Below, in pieces: positions 8,943 through 17,567 of a DNA stretch of 64,000 nucleotides. The DNA is taken from positions 124,001 to 188,000 of the forward strand of contig JADJLZ010000009.1 in the NCBI GenBank assembly GCA_016709875.1, read 5' to 3'. The DNA is from Planctomycetota bacterium (GTDB lineage Bacteria; Planctomycetota; UBA1135; GCA-002686595). A program made the translations under genes and the position numbers. Below the pieces are notes generated by a model. It searched no databases, was not told the origin of the DNA, and was given only the letters and a program-made list of their open reading frames with translations. Within the stretch, counting starts at the first letter, position 1. Every line of letters starts with the position of its first letter.

Positions 8943-9806
8943 TCACTTCGTGGCCGCAGCGACGAGGCACTCGCCCGGCGCCTCGAACCCGGCGGGCGAT
9001 TCAAAGCCGCGCATCGAGCTTTCGACTTCGTTCCACGCGGACACGCGTTCCTGGTGAGGCAGGTGCGCCATCATCGCGTTGAAGGCACCGAAGGCTTCGC
9101 GCGCGACGCGCACGTACTCGGCAGAACTGGCCGCGCGGTGCGGCACCGGCACCGCGCAAACCTCGGGCTCGGCGAATCCGGCCTGACGCAAGAGGCCTTC
9201 GAGCACGCCGGACGCTCCCAGGCTGAACGGGCCGGGTTGCCCCGCGACGGGAGGCGGGAGTTGCGCGCGCCGGCGGAGGATCGAAGCGGGCAGCGCACCC
9301 CAAGGGTTCCGGTCGGGCGTGGAGAAGACGGCCAGCGCGACTCGACCGTTCGGTTTCAGAACGCGGCGCCACTCGCGCAGCGCGGTCACAGGGTGTGGCA
9401 TGTACATCAGCCCGAGCCGGCACAGCACCGCATCGAACGCTGCATCCGGGAGCTCCAGTTTCTCGCCGTCCATGGCGCGCGTCTCGATCTGTTGAAGGCT
9501 GCGTTCGCGGGCGACCTGGCGCGCAAGCTCGACGATCCCTTCAGCTAGGTCGGTCGCCAGCACACGACCGCTGGGGCCCACTCGTTCGGCGGCACTGACC
9601 GCGGGCTCCCCCGCCCCGGTCGCGACGTCCAGGATGCTCTGACCTGGCTGAATGCGGGCCAGGTCGAGCATCTGGCGCGTGACCTCGCCGTACCAACGAT
9701 CGAGAGTGGGATTCCAGCGCCGCCAGGCTGCGCCATCCTTGTTCCATTGCTCGCGCTGGGCGTGCTTGTACTTCGCTGCGTCGAAGGAAGGCTGCGGTTC
9801 GGCCAC
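8943..9806 (-). CDS. class I SAM-dependent methyltransferase
   Basis: The 287-residue protein has motif I ILDVATGAGEPA (SAM binding), the acidic post-motif LATDLAEGIVELAR, AFDAVLCRLGLMYMPHP as motif II-like, and LREWRRVLKPNGRVAL as motif III. This is the UbiE/Coq5-like small-molecule methyltransferase pattern. The start is GTG, with only a weak ribosome-binding site. It would act in the cytoplasm. The acceptor is unknown, since the glutathione peroxidase upstream on the same strand does not point to a pathway. No signal peptide is seen. Confidence 0.88.
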   Translation of the reverse strand: MAEPQPSFDAAKYKHAQREQWNKDGAAWRRWNPTLDRWYGEVTRQMLDLARIQPGQSILDVATGAGEPAVSAAERVGPSGRVLATDLAEGIVELARQVARERSLQQIETRAMDGEKLELPDAAFDAVLCRLGLMYMPHPVTALREWRRVLKPNGRVALAVFSTPDRNPWGALPASILRRRAQLPPPVAGQPGPFSLGASGVLEGLLRQAGFAEPEVCAVPVPHRAASSAEYVRVAREAFGAFNAMMAHLPHQERVSAWNEVESSMRGFESPAGFEAPGECLVAAATK

Positions 9807-9850
9807 AGGAAATCCGCTTCTGCTTCGGACGTGGAGTTGGCCTGCCTCGC

Positions 9851-10429
9851 CTAACTCTTCTCTTCCAGCGCCTTCTCGATCGCCGCACGCAACTCCGGAT
9901 CCTCGGGCTTGGTCGTGCTCGGGAAGAACGCGCGCGGTTTGCCGTCCTTGCCGACGACGTACTTGCCGAAGTTCCAGCCGGGCAGTTCACCGGTCGCGCC
10001 GCTCAGCAGTTTGTAGAGCGGCGACTGTCCCTCGCCCTGCTTGACCTTCACCTTCGCGAAGAGCGGGAAGGTCACGGAGTACTCCGTCGTGCAGAACTTG
10101 CGGATCTGCGGCGCCGTCCCGGGCTCCTGGCTGCCGAAATCGTTGCACGGGAAGCCGAGCACGTGAAAGCCCTTCGGCGCGAACTCGACATCGAGCTTCT
10201 GCAGTCCTTCGTACTGCGGCGTGAAGCCGCACTGGCTCGCCACGTTGACGATCAGCAGCACTTTCCCGCGGTACAGGCCGAGCGACTCGGGCTGTCCATC
10301 GAGATCGTCCACGCTGAGATCGTAGACACTCGACTTCGCGGCCTCGTCCGACTTCGGCACGTTGCTGGAGAAGAAGCCCGAGCACGAGGCGCACAAGAAC
10401 ACGAGCGGGAGCAGGCGAGCGAGGAGCAT
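9851..10429 (-). CDS. glutathione peroxidase-like thiol peroxidase, exported lipoprotein
   Basis: The 192-residue protein has a hydrophobic N-terminus with LCASC, resembling a lipoprotein signal. The glutathione peroxidase core follows: NVASQCGFTPQYEGLQ with the peroxidatic Cys67, GFPCNDFGSQEPGT with Gln101, and GWNFGKYVVGKDG with Trp152 and Asn153, which completes the catalytic tetrad. The active residue is Cys, not selenocysteine. Cys95 in the FPCN motif is the usual resolving cysteine of thioredoxin-dependent members. It should reduce hydrogen peroxide or lipid peroxides in the periplasm, most likely with thioredoxin-like partners. A longer upstream frame is open but lacks a credible start. 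Confidence 0.92.
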   Translation of the reverse strand: MLLARLLPLVFLCASCSGFFSSNVPKSDEAAKSSVYDLSVDDLDGQPESLGLYRGKVLLIVNVASQCGFTPQYEGLQKLDVEFAPKGFHVLGFPCNDFGSQEPGTAPQIRKFCTTEYSVTFPLFAKVKVKQGEGQSPLYKLLSGATGELPGWNFGKYVVGKDGKPRAFFPSTTKPEDPELRAAIEKALEEKS

Positions 10430-10523
10430 GCCCAGAGCTTCGTCCTTCGCCTGCGCGCGCGCAAGGCAGGGCTCGCGTGGTAGCTTGGCGCGCCACCCCG
10501 CCACGAGGAGTCGCCAACCGACC

Positions 10524-12032
10524 ATGCCGGCCATTTCGTCCCTCGCCCTGCTCGCCCTCGCACTCCTGCCCGCTCCCGGTGGCCTGCGCTTCGAGGTCGC
10601 GCTCGGCGCGGGCCTCACGCCGCAGTGGAACTCGGGCCGCCTGCTGCTCGTGCTCGGCGATGCGAGCGACAAGGACCCGCGCCGTCGCATCGGCGAGACA
10701 GGCCTCGAGAATGCGCCGATCCTCGGCTGCGATGTCCCCGAGCTGAAACCTGGCCTCACCTTCGAGCTCGACGGCTCGAGCGCGATCGCGCCGATCGCGA
10801 GCCTCGCGGCGCTGCCCGCGGGCGACTACAGCGTGCAGGCCGTCTTCCGCTGCAATCCCGACCTGCGCCTCACGCGCGCGCCGGGCAACCTCTCGAGCGA
10901 ACCCGTGCGCGTGCACCTCGACCCCGCGAACGCCTCGACCACGAAGCTCGAACTGACGCGCGTCGAGCCGCCTGAGGAGCTCCCCGCCGACACCGACGAG
11001 CTGAAGTTCCTGAAGTTCGAGTCGCGCAAGCTCAGCGCCTTCTGGGGCCGGCCGATGTTCCTGCGCGCGAGCGTGCGTCTCCCGCCCGGTTTCGCGACCG
11101 ACACGGACGCGCGCTACCCGCTGCTCGTGCGCATCGGCGGCTACGGGCAGCGCTTCACGAGTGTCGGCCGCGGACGCGGGCGCACGGACGAGGAGGGCGA
11201 CGGCCAGCGCTTCGTCACGCTGCAACTCGACGGTGCCGGCCCGCTCGGCGATCCCTACCAGGTCGATTCGGCCAACCACGGCCCCTACGGCGCCGCGCTG
11301 ACCGAGGAGCTGATCCCTTTCGTCGAGCAGAAGTTCCGCTGCATCGGCGAGCCGCGCGCGCGCTTCACGACCGGCGGCTCGACCGGCGGCTGGGTCAGCT
11401 TCGCGCTGCAGGTCTTCTACCCCGACTTCTTCAACGGCTGCTGGTCCTTCTTCCCCGACGGCGTCGACTTCCGCTGCTTCCAGTTGGTCGACGTGTACGA
11501 GGACGCGAACGCCTACGTCAACCGCTTCGGCTTCGAGCGCGCGAGCAAGCGCAACGTGGACGGCGAGACCGAGTACACGATGCGCCACGAGTGCGGCATC
11601 GAGAACGTGCTCGGCGAGGGCGATTCCTACGTCTTCTCCGGCGGCCAATGGGGCGCCTGGAACGCGACCTACAGCCCGCGCGGCGAGGGCGGCAAGCCCA
11701 TGGCGATCTGGGACCCGAAGACGGGAGCGATCGACAAACGCGTCGCCGAACAGTGGAAGAAGTACGACCTGCGCCTGGTGCTGCAGGAGAACTGGAAGAC
11801 GCTCGGCCCCAAGCTCGCGGGCAAGATCCACGTCTACGTCGGCGACGCGGACGACTACTTCCTCAACAACGCGGTCGTGCGGCTGCAGCGCTTCCTCGAG
11901 AAAGCCAAGCCCGAATTCGGCGGCACGCTCCAGTACGGCTGGCGCGGCGGCCACGGCTGGACTCCGCTCTCGAGCGCGGACATGCTGAAGCAGATGGCGG
12001 CGCGCCTCGAAGCTGCGGCGCGCGCGAAGTAG
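10524..12032 (+). CDS. secreted alpha/beta-hydrolase (esterase-like)
   Basis: The 502-residue product starts after an AGGAG-like site and has a short Ala/Leu-rich signal peptide. An N-terminal beta-rich region of about 170 residues precedes a hydrolase domain. The nucleophile elbow is TTGGSTGGWVSF (Ser in GGSTGG), the probable acid is in YVGDADDYFLNNA, and the probable base is in WRGGHGWTPL, giving a full Ser-Asp-His set in the right order. This matches bacterial putative-esterase families related to enterochelin esterase. The substrate is unknown. The ThuA-like gene begins 9 bases downstream on the same strand, so they may share a transcript. Confidence 0.8.
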   Translation: MPAISSLALLALALLPAPGGLRFEVALGAGLTPQWNSGRLLLVLGDASDKDPRRRIGETGLENAPILGCDVPELKPGLTFELDGSSAIAPIASLAALPAGDYSVQAVFRCNPDLRLTRAPGNLSSEPVRVHLDPANASTTKLELTRVEPPEELPADTDELKFLKFESRKLSAFWGRPMFLRASVRLPPGFATDTDARYPLLVRIGGYGQRFTSVGRGRGRTDEEGDGQRFVTLQLDGAGPLGDPYQVDSANHGPYGAALTEELIPFVEQKFRCIGEPRARFTTGGSTGGWVSFALQVFYPDFFNGCWSFFPDGVDFRCFQLVDVYEDANAYVNRFGFERASKRNVDGETEYTMRHECGIENVLGEGDSYVFSGGQWGAWNATYSPRGEGGKPMAIWDPKTGAIDKRVAEQWKKYDLRLVLQENWKTLGPKLAGKIHVYVGDADDYFLNNAVVRLQRFLEKAKPEFGGTLQYGWRGGHGWTPLSSADMLKQMAARLEAAARAK

Positions 12033-12040
12033 GGCACGGC

Positions 12041-13310
12041 ATGCGCGCGCGCACGCTCTGCTTCGCGGCCCTGCAGCTCCTCGCGAGAGCCCCCGCGCCG
12101 CCGGGGGGGGGCGGGGGGGGGGGGGTCGGGCGCCCGGGGGGGGGGGGCGGGCCGACCCAGGGCCGGGGGGGGGGGTGCCGCCGGGGGGGGGTCCTTCCGC
12201 CGGGGGGGGGCCGCCGGTGGGGGGGGGCCGGGGGTTCTTCCGGGGGGCGGTGCGGGGGGGGGGGCCGGGGGGGGGGGGCGGGGGGTGGCCCGGTGGGGGG
12301 GCGGGGGTGGGCGGGGGTGGGGGGGGGGTGCGCCGCCCCCGCACCGGCATCCCGTGCCCGGGAGCCCGCAGTGGCTCACGTACCCCGGCGGCGACGGGCC
12401 GGGAGCGGGCAAGCACATCGTGCTGATCGCGGCCGAGCAGGAGTACCGCAGCGAGCAGTCGATGCCGATGCTGGCGCGGATCCTCTCGCAGCGCCACGGC
12501 TTCGACTGCACGGTGCTCTTCGCACTCGATGAGGACGGCAACGTCAACCCGACACTGAAGACACGGGCCGACGACGAGAGCGTGGTGCACGACATCCCGG
12601 GCCTGGAGTCCCTGCGCACGGCCGACCTCGTGATCTTCTTCAACCGCTTCCTCACGCTGCCCGAGGCGCAGATGCGCTGCGTGATCGAGTACCTCGATTC
12701 GGGCAAGCCGATCTACGGCATCCGCACGGCCAATCACGGCTTCCTCGGGCCCTTCCCCTACGAGGTCGGCGGCGAGCAGGTGCGCTTCGGCGAGGACGTG
12801 CTCGGGGGCACGTTTCTCGAGCACCACGGCAATTGGCACGCCGATTCGACGCGCGGGATCCTGGTCGAAGCACAGCGCGCGCATCCGATCCTGCGCGGCA
12901 TCGACGACATCTGGGGCCCCTCGGACGTCTACCGCACCTATCCCAAGGGCGGACATCTGCCCGAGGGCTGCACGGCGCTCGTGCTCGGCCAACCGCTGTT
13001 GGGCCGCAGTCACGACGATGCGCCCAACCCCGAGAAGGAGCCGCTGCCGGTCGCGTGGGTCAAGACCTGGACCACCTCCAGCGGCAAGCTCGCGCGCGTG
13101 TTCCACATGACGATGGGCAGCGGCACGGACTTCGAGAACGCGGGCGTGCGGCGCCTGGCGATCAACGCCGCCTACTGGTGTCTGGGACTCGAGGACAAGA
13201 TCACACCGAACAGCAGCGTCGAGTTCGACGGACCCTACGAGCCGCTCGACACGGGCTTTGACTACGCCGAGCTCGGCGTCGTGCCCAAGCCGCCCTCAGC
13301 GTACCGCTAG
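12041..13310 (+). CDS. secreted ThuA-like protein, 5' part broken by a poly-G block
   Basis: The ATG at 12041 opens a signal-peptide-like segment (MRARTLCFAALQLLARAPA), then a low-complexity block interrupts the frame. The body resumes in another frame from about 12360 to the TAG at 13310. The body reads HIVLIAAEQEYRSEQSMPML, ADLVIFFNRFLTLPEAQ and GKPIYGIRTANHGF, which fits the ThuA/glutamine-amidotransferase-like fold common in Planctomycetota. Start and body differ by one frame, which I attribute to sequence error rather than decay, because the body is intact over about 310 residues. Function is uncertain; carbohydrate metabolism is the usual context. Confidence 0.75.
12102..12331. other. 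poly-G low-complexity block, probable sequence artefact
   Basis: About 230 bases are dominated by G runs on the plus strand, with very few C, T or A. The block sits inside the N-terminal coding region of the ThuA-like gene and breaks its frame. Normal coding sequence resumes immediately on both sides. It has no repeat unit and no coding signal of its own. Confidence 0.75.
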
Positions 13311-13319
13311 TGATCTAGC

Positions 13320-16300
13320 TCACGTTTCGGGCGCAGGCCGGTCTGTGGATCCTGGCTCTCCGCGGGGGTGCGATCGCGCATCGCGGAGCGCAGTGTCTTC
13401 GGCAGATCCCCTGAACGAACCGCCGCGTTGGGCGATGTCGCGGCCGTCGCCCTTGCGCGGCTGGACCGGATCGACCTGGTTCGGAGTGTCGTAGACCTCC
13501 ATCTCGCCCCCGAGCAACTCCCAGACGTTGCCCGCCATCTCGTGCAGACCGAATCCGTTCGCGGGGAACGTGCCGACGGGCGCGTGGATGACCCAGCCGT
13601 CCTCGAGCTCCGGCCAGAAGGCCGCATCCACCCACTTCGTCTTCCGGCGCTTCGCCGCCTGATCGGCGAGGTTGACCTTCCCGTTCAGGCTCGCGAGGTC
13701 GCGACCGGTCCACCAGGGCGTGTCCGTTCCGCCCCGGCAGGCGTACTCCCACTCGGCTTCGCTCGGCAGTGCGAAGCCCAGTCGTCTGCAGCATTCGAGG
13801 CAGTCGAACCAGCTGACACGCTCGACCGGATGCCGCAGGTCGATGGTCTTGTCATAGAGCACCAGACCGGCCGCGTACTGGCTGGGATTGTTGCCGGCGA
13901 CGCGCAGCCACTGACCCTGTGTCATCTCGAACTTCGAGAGCAGGAACGGGCTCAACTTCACGCGGTTGACGGGCCCCTCGTCGTCCTGCGCATCGGGATC
14001 GTAGTTGTGACCCTTCGGATCCTTGCGCTGCGCGCCTCTCCAGAACGAGCCGCCCGGAAGGAGCACGAACACGAGTGCAGTCTCCGGGGTGAGGATGAGC
14101 ACGCCGTCCGCGTCGCGCGCAGGCGCGACGCCCGTCTGCACATCCGCGAATTCCCACAGTCCAGAGGCAGGATCCGGTCCCAGCGGGATCAGCCCGCGTT
14201 GCGGCACGAGCCCCGCGCCACCGGGCCACTCGACTCCAAGGTAGGCCGGGCTCTTCGCGATGGCCGCGATCGCCTCCGACCACGCACGCCCTTCGGCTTC
14301 TCCCGAACGAGCGCGTTCGACGACCGTCGCGAGCTCGAGTCGGCGCGCGACTCCCAGACCGTGCTCAGGCGAGAGTCCGTCGATCAGGCCGGCCTGTGGG
14401 CCGCCGAAGTGCTCGAGATCTTGGATCAGTGTCTGCAGTTGCTCGTGCCAGTAGTCGTCGCCGCTCGCTTCCCCGTCGGAGCTCTCGGGGAAACGCCACG
14501 CGCGCCGGCGCGCGATTTCCGCCTCGAGCTCCCTGATCGCGAGTAGGAGCTTGTCGGCGCTCTGAAGCTGGGCGGGCTGGACCTGTCCGCTGGCGTCGCG
14601 CCAGATCGCCACGAAGCCGAGCAGCCCCTTGCGGAAGGCGTTGAGCCTCGGGCGCAGTTCCGGTGTGACCACTTCGTCGGCCCGCCCCAGTTCGAGCAGG
14701 GCCTCGTCGAATCGCCCGAGGTCTCCGTAGGCCTGGGCGAGGTTGGCGTGGGCTCGCACTCGCTGGTCCGGGGAGGCGAGTTCGAGGGCACGTTGTGAGA
14801 GCACCAGCGCGCGAACTTCCGTGCCTGGCACCGGTCCAGGCGAATCCATCAGGCGGGATGCTGCATCCATCAGCCCCTGTGCATCCTTCGGCAAGCCCTC
14901 TGTCGCGAGTTGCGCCTCGACCTCTTCCTGCTTCGGCCAGGGAGCACGCCTGAGCATGCGCTCGAAAGAGAGCGACGCGGTGCGCAGGTTCTCGAGGGTC
15001 GCCAGCTTCGGGTGTGTGGCGCGCTCCTGCTCGCGCTCCTCAGCGGTCTGCGGCAGCGCACGCGTCTCGATCTCGGCCAGCGTCGCGCGCAGGTCGGGAA
15101 GCTGGGCCGTCAGACGCCGGGCATCCTCGATCCAGCGCTGGTACTCGGTCCTGCGCTCTACGCCTGCGGGCCAGAGTTCGTCGGCTCGCCGCTGGAGGTC
15201 CGCGAGCGTCCGGAAGGCGCGCAGCTTGAGCACGTCCTGTTTCTCCTGCAACGCGACCGCCGCCTGTTCGTTGGCGCGCCGGCCGAGGATCGAGCTTACG
15301 ACCACGCCGGCGACGAGGATCAGGATGCCGGCGAAGAGCGCCGCGGCGAGGCCCTGGTTGCGCCTGACCCACTTGCGCGCCTCGGCCCACGCCCCCGTCT
15401 CGTAGGCGCGCACCACGCGACCGTCGAGGAAGGCCGAGAGGTCCGCGGCGAGCTCCGACATGTCGGCGTAGCGCTTGCGCCACTCGCGCGACATCGCGCG
15501 ATCGCAGATCGCGGCGAGCTCGACCGGGACCTCGGGCGCGAGCGCTCCAATCGGCGCGGGCGGGCCGGCGCGCACGCGCTCGAGCACCCTCTGGGAGCTG
15601 AGCTTCGATCCCCCCTCGAGGTAGGGCGCATGCCCGGCGAGCAGCTGGTAGAGCATCGCGCCGAGCGCGTACACGTCCGAGTGCGCCCCGATCTCGTCGA
15701 GGCGGCCGGCCGCCTGCTCGGGCGGCATGTAGTTCGGCGTCCCGAGCACGTCGCCGTCCATGGTGAGCAGCGGGGCATCGGGATCGTGCCCCGCGTCCAG
15801 CACGGCCGACGCGTCGGACGGGCGGATGTCCCTGCGATCAGGGTGCCCCGCGACGCGCGCGAGCCCCCAGTCCATCACGTGCACCTCGCCGAACTTCCCG
15901 ACCATCACGTTCGCCGGCTTCAGGTCGCGGTGGATCACGCCCTTGTCGTGGGCGTAGGCCATCGCCTCGCACACGCGCAGCAGCACCTGCAGCGCGCGCG
16001 CCTGCGTCCAGTCGTGCCGCCCCGCGCGCACATGCTCGAAGACCACGCGCAGGTTCTCGCCGCGCACGAGCTTCATCGTGAAGTACACCTTGCCCTCGCG
16101 ATCGAGGCCGAGCTCGTGCACCGGAACGATCCCCGGGTGGTCGAGCTGTCCCGTGATCTGCGCCTCCTCGAGGAAGCGCGAGACCTTGGAGCTCGAAACC
16201 GGAGGCGTATCGCCGTCCGCGGTCGCGTCGGCCCGGCCCAGGATCACCTTCATCGCGAGGAAGCGGCGCAGCTCCGTGTCCCAGATGCGCAGTACGGAGC

Positions 16301-16664
16301 CCATGGCGCCGTGTCCCACTTCCGAGTCGATGCGATAGCGCGCGTAGCGAGCGCCGGGCTTGGAGATCCGGCTGATCAAGTCCGAGGCTCGTTCGGCCTG
16401 CGAGACCTCCGGCTCGGGCCCAGGCAGGCTGACCTCGGGCATGCTCCCGCGGCCATGCTTGCGCTCGATCTGCTCGCGCAGGGTGGAGCCATCGCCGACC
16501 ATCCGCGTCCAGAACGCCTCCTGACCGAGGAGTTTCTCGCGCAACGCAGGGTGTTGCCGCAGCAGTTCCTCGAATTCGACACCTCGGCCTTCCTGGCGCT
16601 GCGTGACCCACTCGGCAAAGACCTCCAGCGCGTCCCCGCTCGGGCCGGAATCGGATGCATCCAT
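13320..16664 (-). CDS. serine/threonine protein kinase with C-terminal formylglycine-generating-enzyme (SUMF1) domain
   Basis: I chose the ATG at 16664 (GGAG 9 bases upstream), giving 1114 residues. The kinase domain (about 110-395) has the glycine loop VGHGAMGSV, Lys139 in FLAMKV, HRDLKPANV with Asp247 and DWGLAR (DFG variant), so it should be active. A membrane helix (LFAGILILVAGVVVSSILG) separates it from a long helical region and a C-terminal SUMF1-type domain (PGGSFWRGAQ, SEAEWEYACRGG, GLHEMAGNVWE, RGGSF). After RGGSF the frame loses the family ending, while the next frame reads TGLRPKREL, as expected. A one-base error or a real frameshift at the G run (13408-13411) is likely. The sigma factor gene lies directly upstream. 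Confidence 0.93.
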   Translation of the reverse strand: MDASDSGPSGDALEVFAEWVTQRQEGRGVEFEELLRQHPALREKLLGQEAFWTRMVGDGSTLREQIERKHGRGSMPEVSLPGPEPEVSQAERASDLISRISKPGARYARYRIDSEVGHGAMGSVLRIWDTELRRFLAMKVILGRADATADGDTPPVSSSKVSRFLEEAQITGQLDHPGIVPVHELGLDREGKVYFTMKLVRGENLRVVFEHVRAGRHDWTQARALQVLLRVCEAMAYAHDKGVIHRDLKPANVMVGKFGEVHVMDWGLARVAGHPDRRDIRPSDASAVLDAGHDPDAPLLTMDGDVLGTPNYMPPEQAAGRLDEIGAHSDVYALGAMLYQLLAGHAPYLEGGSKLSSQRVLERVRAGPPAPIGALAPEVPVELAAICDRAMSREWRKRYADMSELAADLSAFLDGRVVRAYETGAWAEARKWVRRNQGLAAALFAGILILVAGVVVSSILGRRANEQAAVALQEKQDVLKLRAFRTLADLQRRADELWPAGVERRTEYQRWIEDARRLTAQLPDLRATLAEIETRALPQTAEEREQERATHPKLATLENLRTASLSFERMLRRAPWPKQEEVEAQLATEGLPKDAQGLMDAASRLMDSPGPVPGTEVRALVLSQRALELASPDQRVRAHANLAQAYGDLGRFDEALLELGRADEVVTPELRPRLNAFRKGLLGFVAIWRDASGQVQPAQLQSADKLLLAIRELEAEIARRRAWRFPESSDGEASGDDYWHEQLQTLIQDLEHFGGPQAGLIDGLSPEHGLGVARRLELATVVERARSGEAEGRAWSEAIAAIAKSPAYLGVEWPGGAGLVPQRGLIPLGPDPASGLWEFADVQTGVAPARDADGVLILTPETALVFVLLPGGSFWRGAQRKDPKGHNYDPDAQDDEGPVNRVKLSPFLLSKFEMTQGQWLRVAGNNPSQYAAGLVLYDKTIDLRHPVERVSWFDCLECCRRLGFALPSEAEWEYACRGGTDTPWWTGRDLASLNGKVNLADQAAKRRKTKWVDAAFWPELEDGWVIHAPVGTFPANGFGLHEMAGNVWELLGGEMEVYDTPNQVDPVQPRKGDGRDIAQRGGSFRGSAEDTALRDARSHPRGEPGSTDRPAPET

Positions 16665-16718
16665 GGCTTCTCTCTCCCGATCTGCGCACATGCGCGTGCG
16701 CGTGTTCCAGAACGATGG

Positions 16719-17351
16719 TCAGGGGCGGCCTGGGTTTCCGCCTCCCTTGTTGAGAGCGCGGAAGTAGGACAACCTGCCTTTGCGGAGTCGCTCCCAGGCG
16801 GTCGATTCGCTGATCTCGAGCTTCTCCGCGATCATCTTGATGGGCAGCTCCTCGATCAGGAACATGCGCACGACCTCGCGGTGCTTCTCCGGCACGGCGG
16901 CGAGCGCGGCCAGCCGCGCTGCTTCATGCTCGCGCTCCATCGCGATCGCGCTGGGCGTGACCGAGTCGTGCGGAACGACCCCCGGAGCCGAACTCTGGCT
17001 CTCGGAACCGGGGATGGGCCTGGTGCGCCGCCCGCCGCCACGCTTCTCCGCATCCATCTTGCGCACGGCGTCCAGGATGCTGTTGTTCGCGATCTCGAGC
17101 AGCCAGTGCTGGAAGGCCTCCATCTCGCGCCACTCGTGCGAAGCGCGCGCGTTCCAGGCTCGCTTGAGTGTCTCCTGCCAGATGTCTTCGACCTCGCAGT
17201 ACGCGCGCAGACGGCTGCCCATCCGCGCCTCGATCCACCTCTTGAGCGACTTCGGGCCCGCCCACTCGATGACGCGGTCCCAGCCTGCGCGGTCCCGAAG
17301 GGGCGAGTCTGAATTCTCCTGATCGCCGGGAAGCGAGCTCTGGGAAGTCAT
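16719..17351 (-). CDS. ECF-family RNA polymerase sigma factor
   Basis: The 210-residue protein has sigma region 2 (EVEDIWQETLKRAWNA, then FQHWLLEIANNSILDAVR) and region 4 (PEKHREVVRMFLIEELPIKM, then a helix-turn-helix around IAEKLEISESTAWERLRKGR). A 60-residue basic and Ser/Pro-rich linker joins them. The kinase gene starts 54 bases downstream on the same strand. ECF sigma factors paired with a membrane kinase are a Planctomycetota hallmark, where phosphorylation or kinase sensing controls the sigma factor. No anti-sigma gene is seen, consistent with kinase-based control, though this is inference. Confidence 0.92.
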   Translation of the reverse strand: MTSQSSLPGDQENSDSPLRDRAGWDRVIEWAGPKSLKRWIEARMGSRLRAYCEVEDIWQETLKRAWNARASHEWREMEAFQHWLLEIANNSILDAVRKMDAEKRGGGRRTRPIPGSESQSSAPGVVPHDSVTPSAIAMEREHEAARLAALAAVPEKHREVVRMFLIEELPIKMIAEKLEISESTAWERLRKGRLSYFRALNKGGGNPGRP

Positions 17352-17369
17352 GAGCGAGCGAGAGCGCCG

Positions 17370-17378
17370 ATTCTAGCA
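17370..17378 (-). promoter_or_regulatory. possible extended -10 promoter element upstream of the sigma factor gene
   Basis: On the minus strand the sequence TGC-TAGAAT has the form of an extended -10 box and lies 18 bases before the ATG. No good -35 hexamer is visible at 17 bases spacing, which an extended -10 may not need. The resulting leader would be very short, so this is a weak call. Confidence 0.25.
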
Positions 17379-17409
17379 GTCGGCTGTGCTTGGGGATCGT
17401 GGAGGAATA

Positions 17410-17426
17410 TCCGGGAATGTTCCGGA
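17410..17426. promoter_or_regulatory. inverted repeat between sigma factor and secreted-protein genes
   Basis: The site has arms TCCGG and CCGGA around GAATGTT and lies in the 216-base divergent gap. It could be an operator acting on either gene. I see no other promoter-like feature of quality in this gap. Confidence 0.25.
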
Positions 17427-17567
17427 GTCGCGCCCGCGCGCTGCGCTGGAGCCCGTGGAGCCTCCGGACGGACTCCCCGTCCAGAGCGTCTCCCAGGCAA
17501 CTTCCCCTTCGATCCACGGCCGTGGAACCCTCCCCGGCCCGTCGCACCCAGCTGAGGAAAGATCCCG

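Noticed and set aside
9987..13106. Minus-strand open frame of about 1039 codons
   Set aside because: It lies opposite the esterase-like and ThuA-like genes and overlaps glutathione peroxidase in a wrong frame. Composition is Ala/Arg/Glu-biased with no family motif.
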